From the NCBI GenBank assembly GCA_013398955.1, contig VWPU01006131.1:62001-126000 (forward strand): a stretch of 64,000 nucleotides of DNA. The letters are read 5' to 3'. The position numbers were made by a program, and so were the translations under genes. Positions 24,611-37,955 of this stretch are shown here, one piece after another. The notes under the pieces were generated by a model. It was not told where the DNA came from. It did no database searches and saw only the letters and a list, made by a program, of their open reading frames with translations. This DNA is from Callaeas wilsoni. Taxonomy: Eukaryota; Chordata; Aves; Passeriformes; Callaeidae. Each line of letters begins with the position of its first letter. Within the stretch, counting starts at the first letter, position 1.

Positions 24611-27600
24611 AGAATTGAAAAGACGTGCTGGTGGCCCAGGCAGTCTTGCCGTTGCCAGCCACTGGAAATGGGAGCCCTGCCAGGGAGGTATCACTGCATT
24701 CCTGCTCTCTTCGGACACTCTTCCAAAAATGACCACTACTGGCAGTGTTGGAGGTAGAATATTTAGGTACATGGACAATTTTGCTGTTTGATGTGGTACA
24801 GCTATTCTTCCGTTCTCATAATATGTATGCATGAAAATCACCAGAAACATTGATGGGAACTTCCTAATCTCATCAAAAGATTGTATCTGGCATATTTGTA
24901 GCCCTCTTTTCTCTTTCCCTAAGTGTCTGCTCAAAGCCATCATTTATTTCTCCAACAGACTGTACAAGTGTTTCAATGTTTTAATATCTCTTTGTGCAAA
25001 ACTTTTGCCCTTTTCTTTATGAATAGGTCATTAATGTTTACAAAAAGCTGGAAGAGGCTTCTTTCCAAGGGCCAGATCTGCCCACTTTTTCTTTTCTGAG
25101 GTGCAAAGCTATGACTGGTCTATTGTGGAAAACAGCTTGCAAAGGCTTTGAAAATGCAAATGAAATAAAGTAAATCTGTCCCTTTTTTGTTGATAGGGAT
25201 AGAGGAACAATACAAATTTGCAATTTTAAAAATTAAAAGGGTTATATGTTATTTTTTATGGCCAGGACAGCTTCCAGAGGGAAATGGAGCCAAAGGAGAA
25301 ATTTTAAAACATAATATAACTAAATCAAGGAAACAAAAAAGTTACTTTTCACTTACACAGAAGCCTTGTTGAAAGAGAAATACTTGTGGGACATGAGGAA
25401 TGAAAAAAGTCAGCATGCAACTGCCCAGGCTTGCCCAATTTGTAGCTCCCACCTCATGGCAATTGCTAAGAGTGTTGTAAAAGAGCTTCTTTGTCTCTGG
25501 AGAAAGTATTGCTTTCAAAGACAAGAAAAATCCACAAGCAACCTCTCACTTTGACACACAGGTCATGACATTAAAAGAATAATGTGAAGAATCACAAACC
25601 ACTGGTTTCAGTTAGGAAAGCAAATGGCTTGGTAGGAGGGAGGGAGAGATATTTATGTTATGATCTGCTAACTTTCTGTTTATATATATCTAGTTCCTTC
25701 CAAAAAAAAAAAATCCCCTCAAAACAGGCACCTAGAAAAGTCGTTCAGAATGTCCCAAAAGGGGTAAAATTCTTTAACTTCATGAACAGTGTTAGCAGTT
25801 TGCAAAGGAGAAGGCTAGAACAATATAAATTCTAAAAGGAGGTGAGGTTATTTTGCCATGTTGTTGCAACATTTTGGTGCAGAAGGGAGATGCCAGCAGG
25901 ACGAGTCAGTGCCACAGAATCCAGACGCTGGAATGAGCACATTTCCTGGCGGGCACTTGGGGAAGTTATAGATCGTGCAGCGAGCCTGCCAGAGGGAAGG
26001 GGGCAGAGGCAGGAGGGCCCCGTGCCAGGGCTGGCACACGGTCCCACCTCTGACACGGGGAGAGTTGACAGTTTTATGGATTTCATCATTTTGCCAGAAT
26101 CAACTTTAGCAACCAGTTTTGCTTGAAATGCTGAGAAAATTGTGGTTCTGGGAAGATGAAACTGTATGGTATTTCCTTATACCAGAGCTAAGAGGTGGCA
26201 AACTTACCATGATGGGCACATCCTTTAAGAAAACATTCTGAGCTACGTCCCTTCCCTCTGCTGACCCTGGAGACTGTAGCAATAAAACCAGAGTTGTTTC
26301 CTCTATTCCCAGTTTGCTACACTGCAATTAGAGAAAACTGCTGAAAAGTGATGATCAGCAGCAGCTACACTCTGAAAGGAACTGAAGGAAGCAGAAGTGG
26401 AGCCCTTAATCCAGTAAAGCCCTCTATGCAAACCAGAAGTGATTTTTTTAAGGAAAGGGGGAACCTGGCTATTTAAAAGTCCTTGAGTATGTGAACTTCT
26501 CAGTTTAGCTTGTGAATTGTTTCTGAGACTCACACTCATAACTAAATGCACAGGTGTGGATGCAGAGTTAGGGCTAAAGTACACCCTCAAGTGGCACTTC
26601 TCTCTGGAACTCCCCTATTACATGGGAACTCTGGCTGCTCCTCCAAGTGACTGTAGCATTAAAAAGACATGAAGATATCTTAGGAGTGATGAGCAACTGG
26701 GTATTTCCAGAGCAGAAACTCCAAATGCAGCCACCTTGCAAAACTCTGGTAAACTCTCATGTTCTGTCAGGAAAAGCAGAAGGAATGGTGTCGACTAAAG
26801 AGGAATAGAGGAAATAGTTGAAATGCAGCTGTTCTGAGATAGTTTGGGAACAGCAGCAGCATATGACATTGACGAAACTCAAAGATTTTCTTATTCTTGT
26901 TGTTGCTGTTACTATTATGATTTCTAGGAATTAAATTCACCTCCTGGCAAGTAGCCTGTAAAAAAAGGCTATGAAACCACTTTGTCTTAGTCCTGACCCC
27001 TTTGAAAGACACAGAGAGCTCCATCCTGCAGACCAAACTCACCATATGCGGGTGGAACTACAATAATTAGCTTCAGCCAACAGATATTTCTCAGTCAGAG
27101 CTGATTTTACCAGCTGCAAATCTGAAGCCCGAGAAGAAAAAGAGGGGCCATTGTTCTTGGTACCCACTGTAAAATTAATTTAAAATGCCAACAAGGACTG
27201 TCACCTTCTCCAGGCAATCAGCAGAAGACCTCTGGACATGTCAAATTTAATGTCAGGGGAAATTATTTAATTGATCACCTATTAAATGCCTACCTAATTT
27301 GTATAGCTGCTTGGAATGGAAATTAGGTTCTCTGTTTCAGAAAAGGATACAATAAAAAGTTTGATAAGTAGATATATTTGAAGATTATGGAATCTTCAAA
27401 TCAATCTGAAATCCAGATTTGATGCCAAAAGAGATATCTGTGCATTCCTGGAAGTATTGTAGGAAAGGAAGCTAGGTGGAGTCAGGAAGCCATAGATTAC
27501 TGAATCTGATCTTTGTAGTAGTGAAGATCTTTCTGAAGTTAATAGGAAATGATATCACAGAAGATCTGAAGAATGTTTTGGGGTTTTTTTTTTGTTGGTT

Positions 27601-28454
27601 TGGGGGATTTTGTCTTTATTTTTAAGAAGAAAAAGAGTAAGTGGGAAAGAAAAAAATGAATTTGGTTACCATGGCTTCAGAAAAGGGAATGGCTGAAAAA
27701 TTTGGTGTGAATTTTTGAGTGACGAGAAAGGACTCAAAAGGGAAATTTTAAAATATTCTACTTGGCATCCTAAAAATAATTCAAATCTCCCAGCAGAGTT
27801 ACCTGGGAGTTTCAGCAGAAAAGAAAGAAGTATGTAGTAAACACAGCATTATCTAAGTATGCTGTAAAACCCACAATATTTTTGAGAGCAGAGATTTCCA
27901 GCCTTTGATCAAGGAGACCAAACCTTGTTCACTGAATCTGGTGTCTTGTGAAGTATCTTAGCCAGTAGACAGGGTCTCTCATGCACAGCTTAGATGCTGT
28001 GACAAGCAGGAAAAATTAAAATGTAAAATATTGCTATAAATTTCCATTGAATAAAAGAAGAAGCAGTCCCAGCTTTCTTGCTAATCCATAGTAAAGCCCA
28101 TCTCCCTTTCATAGTGCCATACTTCTAAGGAAACCCAGATGGTATCATGCAGCTGTTTCCCATGTCTTCTTCATAGTAAATTAATAAACAGAAAGACAAG
28201 AATGATTTTAGAGAATTAAAGAGACTTCCAGTCGGAAACTCTAAATGCATCCAGCCAAAAGCAGATTTGTTTGTTTGTTTTATGAGTACAGCAGTATGGC
28301 CTGGCCAAAGCATCAAGACCTGTTTTCTCTCCAAGCTCATATTTATGTTTGCTAATCACTGCCATTTTTCAGCATTTCTGGTTTCCCATATGTATTTCAG
28401 TGTCGGAGGCTTACTCCCTAAATCAGTCTGAAAACTACAGGTGACAAATGGCAT
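24611..28454. other. Unique stretch without a recognised gene
   Basis: Contains a GC-rich patch at about 25905-26060 and a G/T-only run at about 27578-27606. No gene, RNA or repeat family recognised. All open frames are under 100 codons with no domain. Confidence 0.45.
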
Positions 28455-28620
28455 CCAGCCTCCCCAGGGATGTGCTGAAGTGCTCATCCCTTGAGTTTTT
28501 CAAGATATGGGTGTACAGGCTGCTACATAATCTCCTCTAGGCTCCCTTTCTCACAACAGCTTGGACCAGATGGTCCTTCAAGGTTCCTTCCAACCTAGGC
28601 TGTTGTATGATTCTATGATA
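28455..28620 (+). mobile_element. CR1 LINE 3' fragment, plus strand
   Basis: Recognisable blocks are CTCCCCAGGGATGTGCTGAA, TTGGACCAGATGGTCCTTCA, TTCCTTCCAACCTAGGC and the terminal TGATTCTATGATA. About 165 bases of ORF2 end and 3' UTR remain, with many substitutions and no intact frame. Confidence 0.82.
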
Positions 28621-29887
28621 ACAACCACTGGAGAATGAAAGTAGTATCTTGCAGAAAAGGCCTGAAAGGAGACTTTTAAAAAATGTTTATTCCTTCTGCT
28701 GTGTAAGGAAAAAGACCAAGTTTTGTTACGTTATCTCTGGTAGCTCGTGTATGTCATCCATTTGTCTTCACTGTTGCTGCATATTATTTATTGTTACCTG
28801 CTGGGACTGTGTCTCCATCACAGTTGTAGTCAGGGTTATAGGTGCCCTCAAAGCAAATTGCCCAACAGTTCCCATTTTCTGTGCTTTGGTTCCCAGTAGT
28901 ACAGTTTGGATGACCTGAACTCCTTTTGGATGAAACTGAATCCTATTCATCCTGTAAATGGGGTGCAACTGAATCATATAAATCAGTGAAAAAGAAAAAA
29001 ATCAAAGGGAGGTTAACACACCAGGCTATGAAGCACAGCAGTTCAGCCGAAGCACAGAGTTAAATGCTGCTGCTTTAGCCAAAGGGGCCGGTAACATCTG
29101 GCAAAGTGATGGGGCAGTAACCCTGACTCATAACATCCAAAATCACTCCAGCATAATTCCCACAGTTTTCTTGTCAGCACTCATAATTCCCTTGTTCTTT
29201 GTAAATCGAAATAAATGATTGATGTCAAACATAAACAGAATATTGGACTCTTTCAGCTAGCTAAATAAGTGATGTTTGCTGGGGAGAGAGAGTCAGCATG
29301 ATTTATCCTACTCTTCGTATGTTCTCTTTAAAGTTGCACCACTCTATTAAGTCCTGTTTTCTGAAAATGTAAAACAATGAGAAGAGACTTGCAGGAACAC
29401 AACCAGCTTCCATCTGTGAACAATTTGATACTTGCTTTCGGCAAATTTCTAAGCATTCCAATTTTAAATAGACTTTGCACCAGTATTCCCTTTTGCCTGC
29501 TTGTCACTGCAATGCTGCAGTATTGAAATATTCACAGAACTGAGTAAAAAATATCACAAATACACTTGGACTGAGAAGTGGGGTTTTATGTGTGACTTTA
29601 TATGTGGTTATGCCCACTGTTCTCCTGCTTATAAGAAGATTCTTGGAAATACAAAACTCAAACAAATCTGGCAAAACCAGATGATTTATTGCTTTGAATT
29701 GGTCAGTAGTCAGAAAATTTTTCTTAATCTAACTTACTGAGGGAAACATCAGTTGTTCTCAGCTGCAGTGGGGGCTGACTCCAATAGGTCTGAATTCAGT
29801 CCGTCATGATAGAAATAACATTAAAAATACTGTCTTCACCTGCTGTTTGCTTTCTAATACATAAAGTTTATTATAATTTTATATATG
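28621..29887. other. Unique stretch without a recognised gene
   Basis: AT-rich. Nothing recognisable between the CR1 tail and the LTR insertion site. Confidence 0.5.
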
Positions 29888-29891
29888 ATGT
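29888..29891. repeat. Left target-site duplication (ATGT)
   Basis: Identical to 30340-30343 across the 448-base LTR. Confidence 0.8.
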
Positions 29892-30339
29892 TGATGCCTT
29901 GTGGAGGCTGACCTGGAACAGAGGCTAAACAGAGTTAAAGGATATAAGGTAGGGATTTATTGAAAGGCCTTCACAGGGTGCACCTTGGGCAGTGCAGGAG
30001 TCTCGCACAGACTGCACCCAGGATGGACACAGTCACACGTTTTTCGGACAGATACAAGTTTTGTCCATTTGCATCTCAGAGGTTAATTGTCCAATTACAG
30101 CTTCAGGCAATGGAGTCCCATTCTCTTAGTTTGCTCCCACCCAACTCACTTTTGTTTACATTTCTCGAGGCCTGAGACAGTGAGGTGTCCTTGATTCTCA
30201 GGCCTAGAGAGGAATTGTTGTGTCTGACAAAAATGGGAAAACAGTAGCTGACACTCTATATGGAGTTCAGAGTTATACACTAAAGAATTGCAGGATTACA
30301 GACATGTGAAAATATAAAAGCTAAAATCCTAAGGCATCA
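29892..30339 (-). mobile_element. Solo LTR, second family, minus strand, 4-bp TSD
   Basis: The element is 448 bases, bounded by a perfect 9-base terminal inverted repeat: TGATGCCTT at 29892-29900 and AAGGCATCA at 30331-30339. It is flanked by ATGT on both sides (29888-29891 and 30340-30343), a 4-bp target-site duplication. A minus-strand AATAAA at 29956-29961 fits an LTR read on the minus strand, with U5 at the low-coordinate end. No internal retroviral sequence is present, so it is a solo LTR. A 4-bp duplication is usual for class I (gammaretrovirus-like) elements. The sequence resembles a common songbird LTR as I remember it, but I cannot give a family name with certainty. Confidence 0.9.
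29956..29961 (-). promoter_or_regulatory. LTR polyadenylation signal AATAAA
   Basis: TTTATT on the plus strand reads AATAAA on the LTR sense strand. It lies about 65 bases before the LTR 3' end, leaving room for the end of R and a short U5. Confidence 0.65.
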
Positions 30340-30343
30340 ATGT
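30340..30343. repeat. Right target-site duplication (ATGT)
   Basis: Identical to 29888-29891, directly after the inverted-repeat terminus. Confidence 0.8.
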
Positions 30344-33300
30344 AAAGGTCCTTTTAATAGGCCAGTGAGTCCAGTATGGATTTTGATATCAAAGCTTTGG
30401 ATATCTTTCTTTACAATGATAAAAGAAGACACATTTCTCTACAGTTTTAAACAAAAATCAAAGGTGGGCAGTTACTCTGAGCAGGAGCTAGAAGTTATTG
30501 AATGTTCTTAGACAAAGCATGTCCTTCAACCCTATGCGACATGTTTTCCTAGCTTGGACACGTCATCCTCTTTCTGTCTTGTTTCATGAAAGATAAAGAG
30601 AAGCTAAATGTATTACAACATGCAAATAATCGACTGTTTCCAGTGCAGATATGGATTTTATCCAAAGGGAATGTATTTTAGAAGCAAGGCTACACCAGCT
30701 GATGATATTCAAACATCAATGAAGCAGCTAAGTCTGCCTCCAACTTGCTAACAAGGCTGTTCTGAGTTATGCTCTGTGCCTTAGCAACTGTCAGATAAAT
30801 AATCTTGCTCCTTTGTAAGAAAATGAACAGGCTGGTTCACTTTAATCCCCCACCATCCAAATATATTTAAACAGTAACATGATTAGGATATGAATACACT
30901 GCAATATGAATTGGAAAAGTGCTAAGGCTCCGGAAGCATGCACTATAAATCAAGCATTTAATGATTTAAATCAAAAACTTCAAGCAGCTGTCCCTGGGAA
31001 ACATCAGGAGAACAGACTGTTCAATGAAGCCTGATGAAAATTAATTTAGTAGGCAAACATTGTTATCTCATGGACTTTATGGGAATTATAAAAATAAGGT
31101 GCTGAATTTTATAGTGTATTTTTATTTTCTTACACTAAGAATGCTTTTTACAGGCCCTACTTTTATTTAATAAGTAGAGTACAAACATTGTTATCTTATG
31201 CAAAAGTTAATTTGGGAATTTTTTTCTAAGCTGGGTGATTAAGTTACGCCTTTCAATCATTGTCATAGATCTGTGGAAAAGGTCCTGATACCTGCAGGAG
31301 TCGTGCACCTATGCAACACCCAGGGTTTTTCTGCAGAAAAGTCAGCCTGTTTTAGGAAAGGAAACACACTCCAGCTGAGGAACTGTCCTCTTAAAATTCT
31401 TCTTGAGCATCGCAGAAGCACAGGCAGTGTAAGCCCATGGAGGAAAACACTGCCATCCAGATTCTCTCCCCTGCCATCCTGCAGCTCCCTGTGCTGCTCC
31501 CTCCATGTCCCAGCACAAACACTGAGTTAGCTGCATGAGGAAAATCAGAGGAATAATCCCTGTTATAAACTCATTATTTATTTGGCAGTTTAATGTTAAC
31601 CTGGGTCGGCTTCCTGTAGGGTTGGGGCAGGAACAGGATGAGGCAATTGGGGCTGGTAGAGCAGCATGGCTGAGTTATAGTGAATTAAAATGCTCACGAT
31701 ACTACAGCCTCAGTCTGGAAAGTAGAGTGACTCAACAAAACATTTTAAACTGATTTCTAGATCTCTGCATGTGTAGTGGCATTATGCACACATTACCCAA
31801 AAAACCCCAGAAAAAACCAGCAAGCAGTGAGTAAGCATATACTGTCCCACCAGATCTTGGAAAGTTAGTGGTGGTAAGAGGAATCTCCTGCAGACTTGAG
31901 TTCATACAGGGCAGTGATCTGCCCTACATGAAATGGTTCCCAGATGATAGTGCAGCCTGGGGAGAGCAGAGGGATGCACCACCAAATCCATCCTGAGACT
32001 AAAGTCAGCTTCTCTGGGCCTCTACACTAGGATTGATAAACCAGCTAAATCCTCCTTAAATCTCTCTTAAAACATACAATATTGAGAAAAACAAAACAAA
32101 CAAACAAAACCTCAAAAAACAAAACCCACACATTAGAAAGCAGGTAGATTACGTGTTTCTGCATTTACTGCACATCAGACATTGTCGAACCCACAAAAGT
32201 TTCACCAGAAAAGAATTATCTGATAAGGCACTTTATTTTACTTAGAGAATTAGGATTTAGAAGTGGGTTAATTTAATTCCTAAAAAATGCATGATGATAC
32301 AGTTCCCAGTACTTTGTGGTTTAACAGCAAATATGTTTACTTTCCTGTAAGTTTGCTTATAATGGCAGATATTCTGCAGTTTACATTTGCATTTGTGCTC
32401 AGAGTAAGTGTTGTCTTGCATCCATTAAAAAGAGAGGAAAGAAAATGAAAAATAAATGATTGATTAAAAAGGATGTGGTTATGCTCATCTGTAACAGCCT
32501 CTATGGAATCTGGAAGGAAAAGAGTTTAAAGAAGAGGCAAACAGCCCAGTCTGCATGCACACAGGTAGGATATAGCTATTTTTACTCTGCCTTTACAAAT
32601 AGCTTCCTACGTAACGAAATGTTGTTGAACTTGAAACGTGTAGAGGTGTTGTTATATTATACCTGTGTGCATTCTCAGAATGGGAGAAATAGGACCTGGG
32701 TTCATCCACCTGCCACCCTCAATGGCTCCTGGAACTCAGAGATGCAGGTAGATGCTACTTCCACATTGAGAAAAAAAGTCCTGTAGGCAGTGATTGAGAC
32801 TGTAGTTAGAAAGCTCCTGTCTTAAGGGAAAATAGTCTTGCATCACTTTAAACAAATTTCTTAAGCACTGTATGTAAATTTATCCTTGAGTGATTGTATC
32901 CTCTTACAGACATAAATATATAAATCAAGTAATTTCCCTTTTATTAGTACATTTTAAGTGTTCCACTCAAATGTATTTGCTGTGAATGCTAAAAGCTTTG
33001 TAGTTGTGCAAGCAAGAATCATCAAGAATGAGAGGAAAGTGATAAAAGATCCAAAGTCAATAGAAAGCAAAACCTACAACTTAGGAAGCTTTGTTCCAAT
33101 TGAGCTCTTTTGTTTTTCCTCCAAAGCTGTAGAGAACCATAAAGATTATAGCTTTCATAATCTATGTAATAAAACTGCTATATCTTACATGTTCTAGAAA
33201 AATAACAGAAACTAATTTATGTAAAAAAAAAATTAGAGGTTAATTTCTAGCCGGTAAATCTCCCTAAGATGTCTGTAACACCAACAGAAAATATTTTACT

Positions 33301-34039
33301 GCCACATTATTCACAAAAGCATGTATTCTACATTTGTGTGACTCATAGTCATGCTATCAGAGATTCAAGGCCAAACTTCTAAAACAAAAGTCCATTTTGC
33401 TGGTTTATTGTTTATCTGATATGAACATTTCAAGAATATTTAAAGAAAAAGCAGAAGCTGAAGGGAATTATCGAAGTGCAGAGACTAGTATCCCTGCATT
33501 TGCCTGGATACACATTGTCAAACAGCAACATAAATCAAGCAGAAGTAATGGCAGCTTTGTTAACATTGCCTTACAAGATTCTACATTTTGATTACTACAC
33601 TGTCAAGCTTAAACCCTTAGTTAATTTAAATTTTCTATGACACTAATCCAGTGAAGCCTAGGTTGAGCAGTTTTAGGAAAATTTCAGCCAAAAAAAACTG
33701 TGTTTCTTTCTGAGCTGGAGGCTGAGGATACAGATACACAATCTGCTGTCTTTAGACAAGTTTCTCTGCATCAGCTGCAGCTCCATGGCTGGGTGAAGCC
33801 AAAGCATTTCACTTCTCTTTTGGGGCGGTTAAGCACTCCAGCACACTTAAACACAACTGCTCTGTAAACACATGATAACATACAGCAAACTGTGGTAACT
33901 CAGGAAGGACCTCTTCCAGTAACGATAAATTTGTGGTAACTGTGACATTTTGCAGTATAGAAGATGTCTGTGAAAAGGGAGGGATTTTTCTCCGTGCCTG
34001 CTGGGGACAGAGTCAAAGTTGTGGGCTAAAATAAAGTAA
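30344..34039. other. Unique AT-rich stretch
   Basis: No gene recognised. It includes a 16-base direct repeat (CAAACATTGTTATCT core) at about 31057 and 31183, and an A/C-rich simple tract at about 32083-32128. Open frames are at most 108 codons without recognisable domains. Confidence 0.45.
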
Positions 34040-34265
34040 CGGAAGTTTAAGTTAGATGCTAGAAAAATATTTTCAATAGTAGTGATGGTGAGGCCTGGAG
34101 CAGGTTCTTCTGGAAGCCATGGAATCTCATTTACTGGAGGATTGTAGGAAGGGGTTACACAAACATTCCCCATGAGTGATTCAGGACTGGCTGCATCTGC
34201 CTGGAGGAGGGTTATGAACTACAAGATCAACCAAAGTCTGTTCCAGTCCTACTTTCCAATTCCAT
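34040..34265 (+). mobile_element. Diverged CR1 LINE 3' fragment, plus strand
   Basis: GGAAGTTTAAGTTAGATGCT is followed by a GTAGTGATGGTGAGGC block, GGAGCAGGTTC, and a terminal CCAGTCCTACTTTCC. These are in the order expected for the CR1 ORF2 end and 3' UTR. Heavy divergence and indels mean no frame survives and the terminal ATTCTATG repeat is lost. Confidence 0.7.
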
Positions 34266-37200
34266 ATCAATCTTGATAGAAGTTTCTGCTGAATTTCGTA
34301 AAAGTACTTCTCTCTCTCTCCTGAGACTGAAACTGACTTTGTGATAGAACCTTGTGCTTCTTGACACCATTGAAATAGTTGTTGGGCACCTATCTCCCCT
34401 TCTGATAATATTTCAATTACACAGGTTTCTTACCTCGAACAGTGAACTCCTGACAGAGCTTAAGTTGATAAAAAAGTAGTCACATTAGAAAAGTCATATA
34501 AGTCAAGGACGTATTTAGCCATCAGTCTGAAAAGTGGTTCACCTGCAAGAATACTGTGTTCTTCAAACATTTAATAAGTTTAATTTTTTTCATGATGATA
34601 TAATTTTAATTGCTCAGATTCTCAATGTGTTAGTCGAGATAACTTGGTTGCATATACCAGGTAAATGGACACTTCCTATGGCACTCTGCCTTATACAGTG
34701 GCATGATGCAGACTGATCTAAGGATACAATTTCAAAATAATTTTTCTCAATGAAATCAGAAGTGTGAAGATACTGAAATACCTGCTCTGCCTCTGAACTT
34801 GTTTGGTAAGAATTTGTAGTTCAGAGCACAGAACAAGAAGAACCATGTTCTCTCTATTCTGCTGCAAATATCGAGGTGATTGCTGCTAACAGGAGCAAGT
34901 GACATCTCACAAGAGTGGCAGGAATGCCAGAGTTGCCAGCCAGTCTAAAAGAAGAATCCGCTGTACTGGGAACCCACTCAGGAAAAAAAAACATCTCGAT
35001 AGGAAACTAATGCTTCAGATCTTAAGGACTAAGTGTTGTTCACATTATAGCCAGCTCACATCAAACTCTTTAAAAAACAGGGTAATTCTAAGAAATGCAT
35101 AGACATTTAGGGCAAATGCTCAGAATTTAGGACATTTATAGAATTGCATAAAGTTTCATAAAATTGAAGCTATCATCTGATACTTTAGTCTGCTCTTTCT
35201 GAGCAGGTAAGGGATTTGGCTTCCTTTCATCTCCCAGGATCTAGAAGAGCACTCTTGGCTCCCTCTAAATATCAGTAATCCCATTTTAATGACAGAAGGC
35301 TAGAGGACAGGAAGAGAAAGAGATCATAGCCACATTTCATGTGGCAAATCTGTGGTACACCAAGGAACAGATGCAGAGTAGTGTTAAAGTTACAAGATTT
35401 TTCAAGAACAAAATCACTTTCTAAAGTATTTTCTCTGTTTTTTTTTTTTCTTTAAACGCTCAGTTCTTTCAAAACTGCTATGTTTCATTTCCAGTTACAA
35501 TTATTGACTAAAACTATCAGCAATTAGCAACAACACTCATTGCCTGGATTTTATTTCACCTGAAGGGACAACCATGTGAGATGCAGTACATACACATACG
35601 GGGAGAGCTAATTCCTGAGAGTTCTCCCGTGAGAACTTGAACGTCTAATTACACAGAAATGATGAAAGATTAATCATCCTGAGCAGGGTCCCACAGGTAA
35701 TCTGTGGCACAGTGAGGAATCCATTAAAGACCCATTGGATCCCTGCCCAGTGCTCTCATTACCAGCCCATTTCTCCTTCCATGTTTACCTTCTGTTAATC
35801 AAAGCTAAGGATCACATGGACTGCTAAGAATTTTTTGGTTGCTTGAGATGTTGCAAAACAATTCAAATATATGCTATGCAATCTTACCTGGAAGCATCGA
35901 GAGTCAGTCTTCATTTTTCAGCAATCTTCACAGGAGGCTTGAAGAAGGAGCAAAGTCTCTGTGTGATCTGTGCAGGTAGAAAACAGCCTGGCACAATTTG
36001 GACTTCAAAGAACCTTTGCCTTTAGGAAAAAAAAAAGGACGATAATAAGTTTTAGAGAACAGTTAATTACCTACTTTTAGAAGATATGCTCAATCAGATG
36101 TCTACAAAATCTGTCTGGCTGTGCAAATTTGGTGGCTTGAAGGGCTCAAAGGCAGAACTAAAACCATCATCTAAGCAGAAGGAACAGCACCATGATACAC
36201 TGTCGATGAAATTGGAGGGAAGAATGGCATTGCATTCACTTTTGAACCTCTTCTAAGAGCTGTGCAAGGTAGTGTGAGGAATAAAGCTGAACTGTCACAT
36301 GAAGACAAGCAAAGGAACTTTAGCAGGAGTGATGATGATTCACATTGCTGCAAAAACTGTCAGTGGGAGACAGATTTTTCTTATTCTGCAGATTGTCTGT
36401 AAGATTTTGGGACAGAGGCTGTTAAAGATTTCACAGCTTCCAGATCTTAATACCTGCAGTGTAAGGCTTATTTCTTAAGAAATCTGAAAAAGAGGGAAAT
36501 TTGTGAAACTGCCTTTCTGCAATCAGTAACTGTTAAGGTAAAACTGGGCCTATTTCTGTTTTTAGTGTTCTCATGAAATCTCATTGAAGGGAGAAAGGAA
36601 AAAACCACCTCAAGACTGCGTTCCAAAACTCTGGCCAGTTCTGATTCAGTCCTTTCCTTTCATTTTTTTGGCCTGGACACAGCCCCAAGCACAAGTGTTA
36701 TGGTATGAACAGAAATGCTACAGTTCTTTTACATGGCAGTTTTCAATAGGTTTTTTTTTAATCAAAAAAAGAAAAAGCCAAACCAAATCATTTCTCATTT
36801 AACTGAAGAGTCAAGTTATCCTTAATAGTCTACATAGAACATAAAACAGAAATTTAGCTCTGTGGAACTGATAATACTGACTTTTGCTCCATCACTGTCA
36901 GGAATGCCATGCTCAGAAATTAAACTTTGCCTCTCTCAGTCCACAGCTCAGGGAAGGGCACAGATGTGCTCCACTTGCCCTGTGATGGCAACAACAGTGT
37001 GCTGCTGCTGAGGGGAGCAGGAAGGGCTGGGCTTCTCACCTGGGCTACTCTTCCCAGTCCTTTCTGTGCACTCATTAAAATAACACTGGGATACCTGCAG
37101 CTTTATGCAGACTTTATGCAGACTTTATTGACATTGTATCATCCACACAGAAAAGATTCAGTTCCTGACTCACGCCAGCTCTCCATCAATATTTTTGGCC

Positions 37201-37454
37201 TCACATGAATTTATTTCAGTGACAAAAATGGCTTAGTCAGCTCTGTTTCCTCCTTCTCCTTCATTCCATTGCCAAAGCCTGACTACTCATCCTTCTTCCC
37301 ATGACTCCCTTAGCAGAGCCCATTCAGTCATTTATTCGGCCACTCAGTGAACAAGATCAGGGAACTGATCAGGGTTAAAAACCAAAAAATGCAAAACTTG
37401 CTGGCTTATTTCTTACCCAGATCGATTGCCCAGTGAGTTCACAGTGCAGCACAC
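34266..37454. other. Unique stretch without a recognised gene
   Basis: No gene recognised. An 11-base unit CTTTATGCAGA is repeated 2.6 times at 37101-37129. A segment at 35640-35700 has closely spaced homeodomain-type cores (CTAATTACA, GATTAATCATC), but I cannot test its conservation. Confidence 0.45.
37101..37129. repeat. 11-base tandem repeat, 2.6 copies
   Basis: CTTTATGCAGA occurs twice in a row and then as CTTTATTG. Minor slippage repeat. Confidence 0.85.
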
Positions 37455-37955
37455 AATACAAGAACGTCTGTGCTGGATCAGAGCACGGGTCCATTTGGTC
37501 TGGTGTCCTGCCCCAGCAGCAGAGCAGACACAGATGTTATCCGAGGAAGGATGTTAGGGCAGGGCAAGCATCCAGGAATGCTCTCCCGGCCTCCTGTGAT
37601 TTGTGACTCAGGGATGTCTTGAGTGAAAGTTAATATTTTATATTTAATATTCATTGATGGATTTTTCTTTCATTTATATTTCTAATTGTTTTAGATTTTT
37701 TTTTTTTTAAATGAAAGGAAACATTTGCAACTCTACTCGGCTGTGAAACATAGTAGAACTATGTTCCATGCAGTCAATGAAGCGTCTTTTGTTGTTTGCC
37801 CTGGAAGTAGTACCTAGTAGTTTAATTTTGTGCCCTTTGATTTTTATGGTGGAAGAAGCAAAGAACAGCTGTACACTCTATTCACCTTTCTTGTTCCACT
37901 ACCTATTTTATAGATCATTGTTGTAGCTATCTCATTCAGCTCTTTCCCAGCCTCC
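37455..37955 (-). mobile_element. Ancient CR1 LINE fragment, minus strand
   Basis: The segment starts AAGAACGTCTGTGCTGGATC with GGGTCCATTTGGTCTGGTGT. It later shows TAATTTTGTGCCCTTTG, a CTATTCACCTTTCTTG block and ATTTTATAGATCATTG. This order is the reverse complement of the 3' UTR and ORF2 end of old CR1 subfamilies shared by reptiles and birds. It is strongly diverged, with an inserted AT-rich block around 37625-37710. It is one of the oldest recognisable repeats here. Confidence 0.75.
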
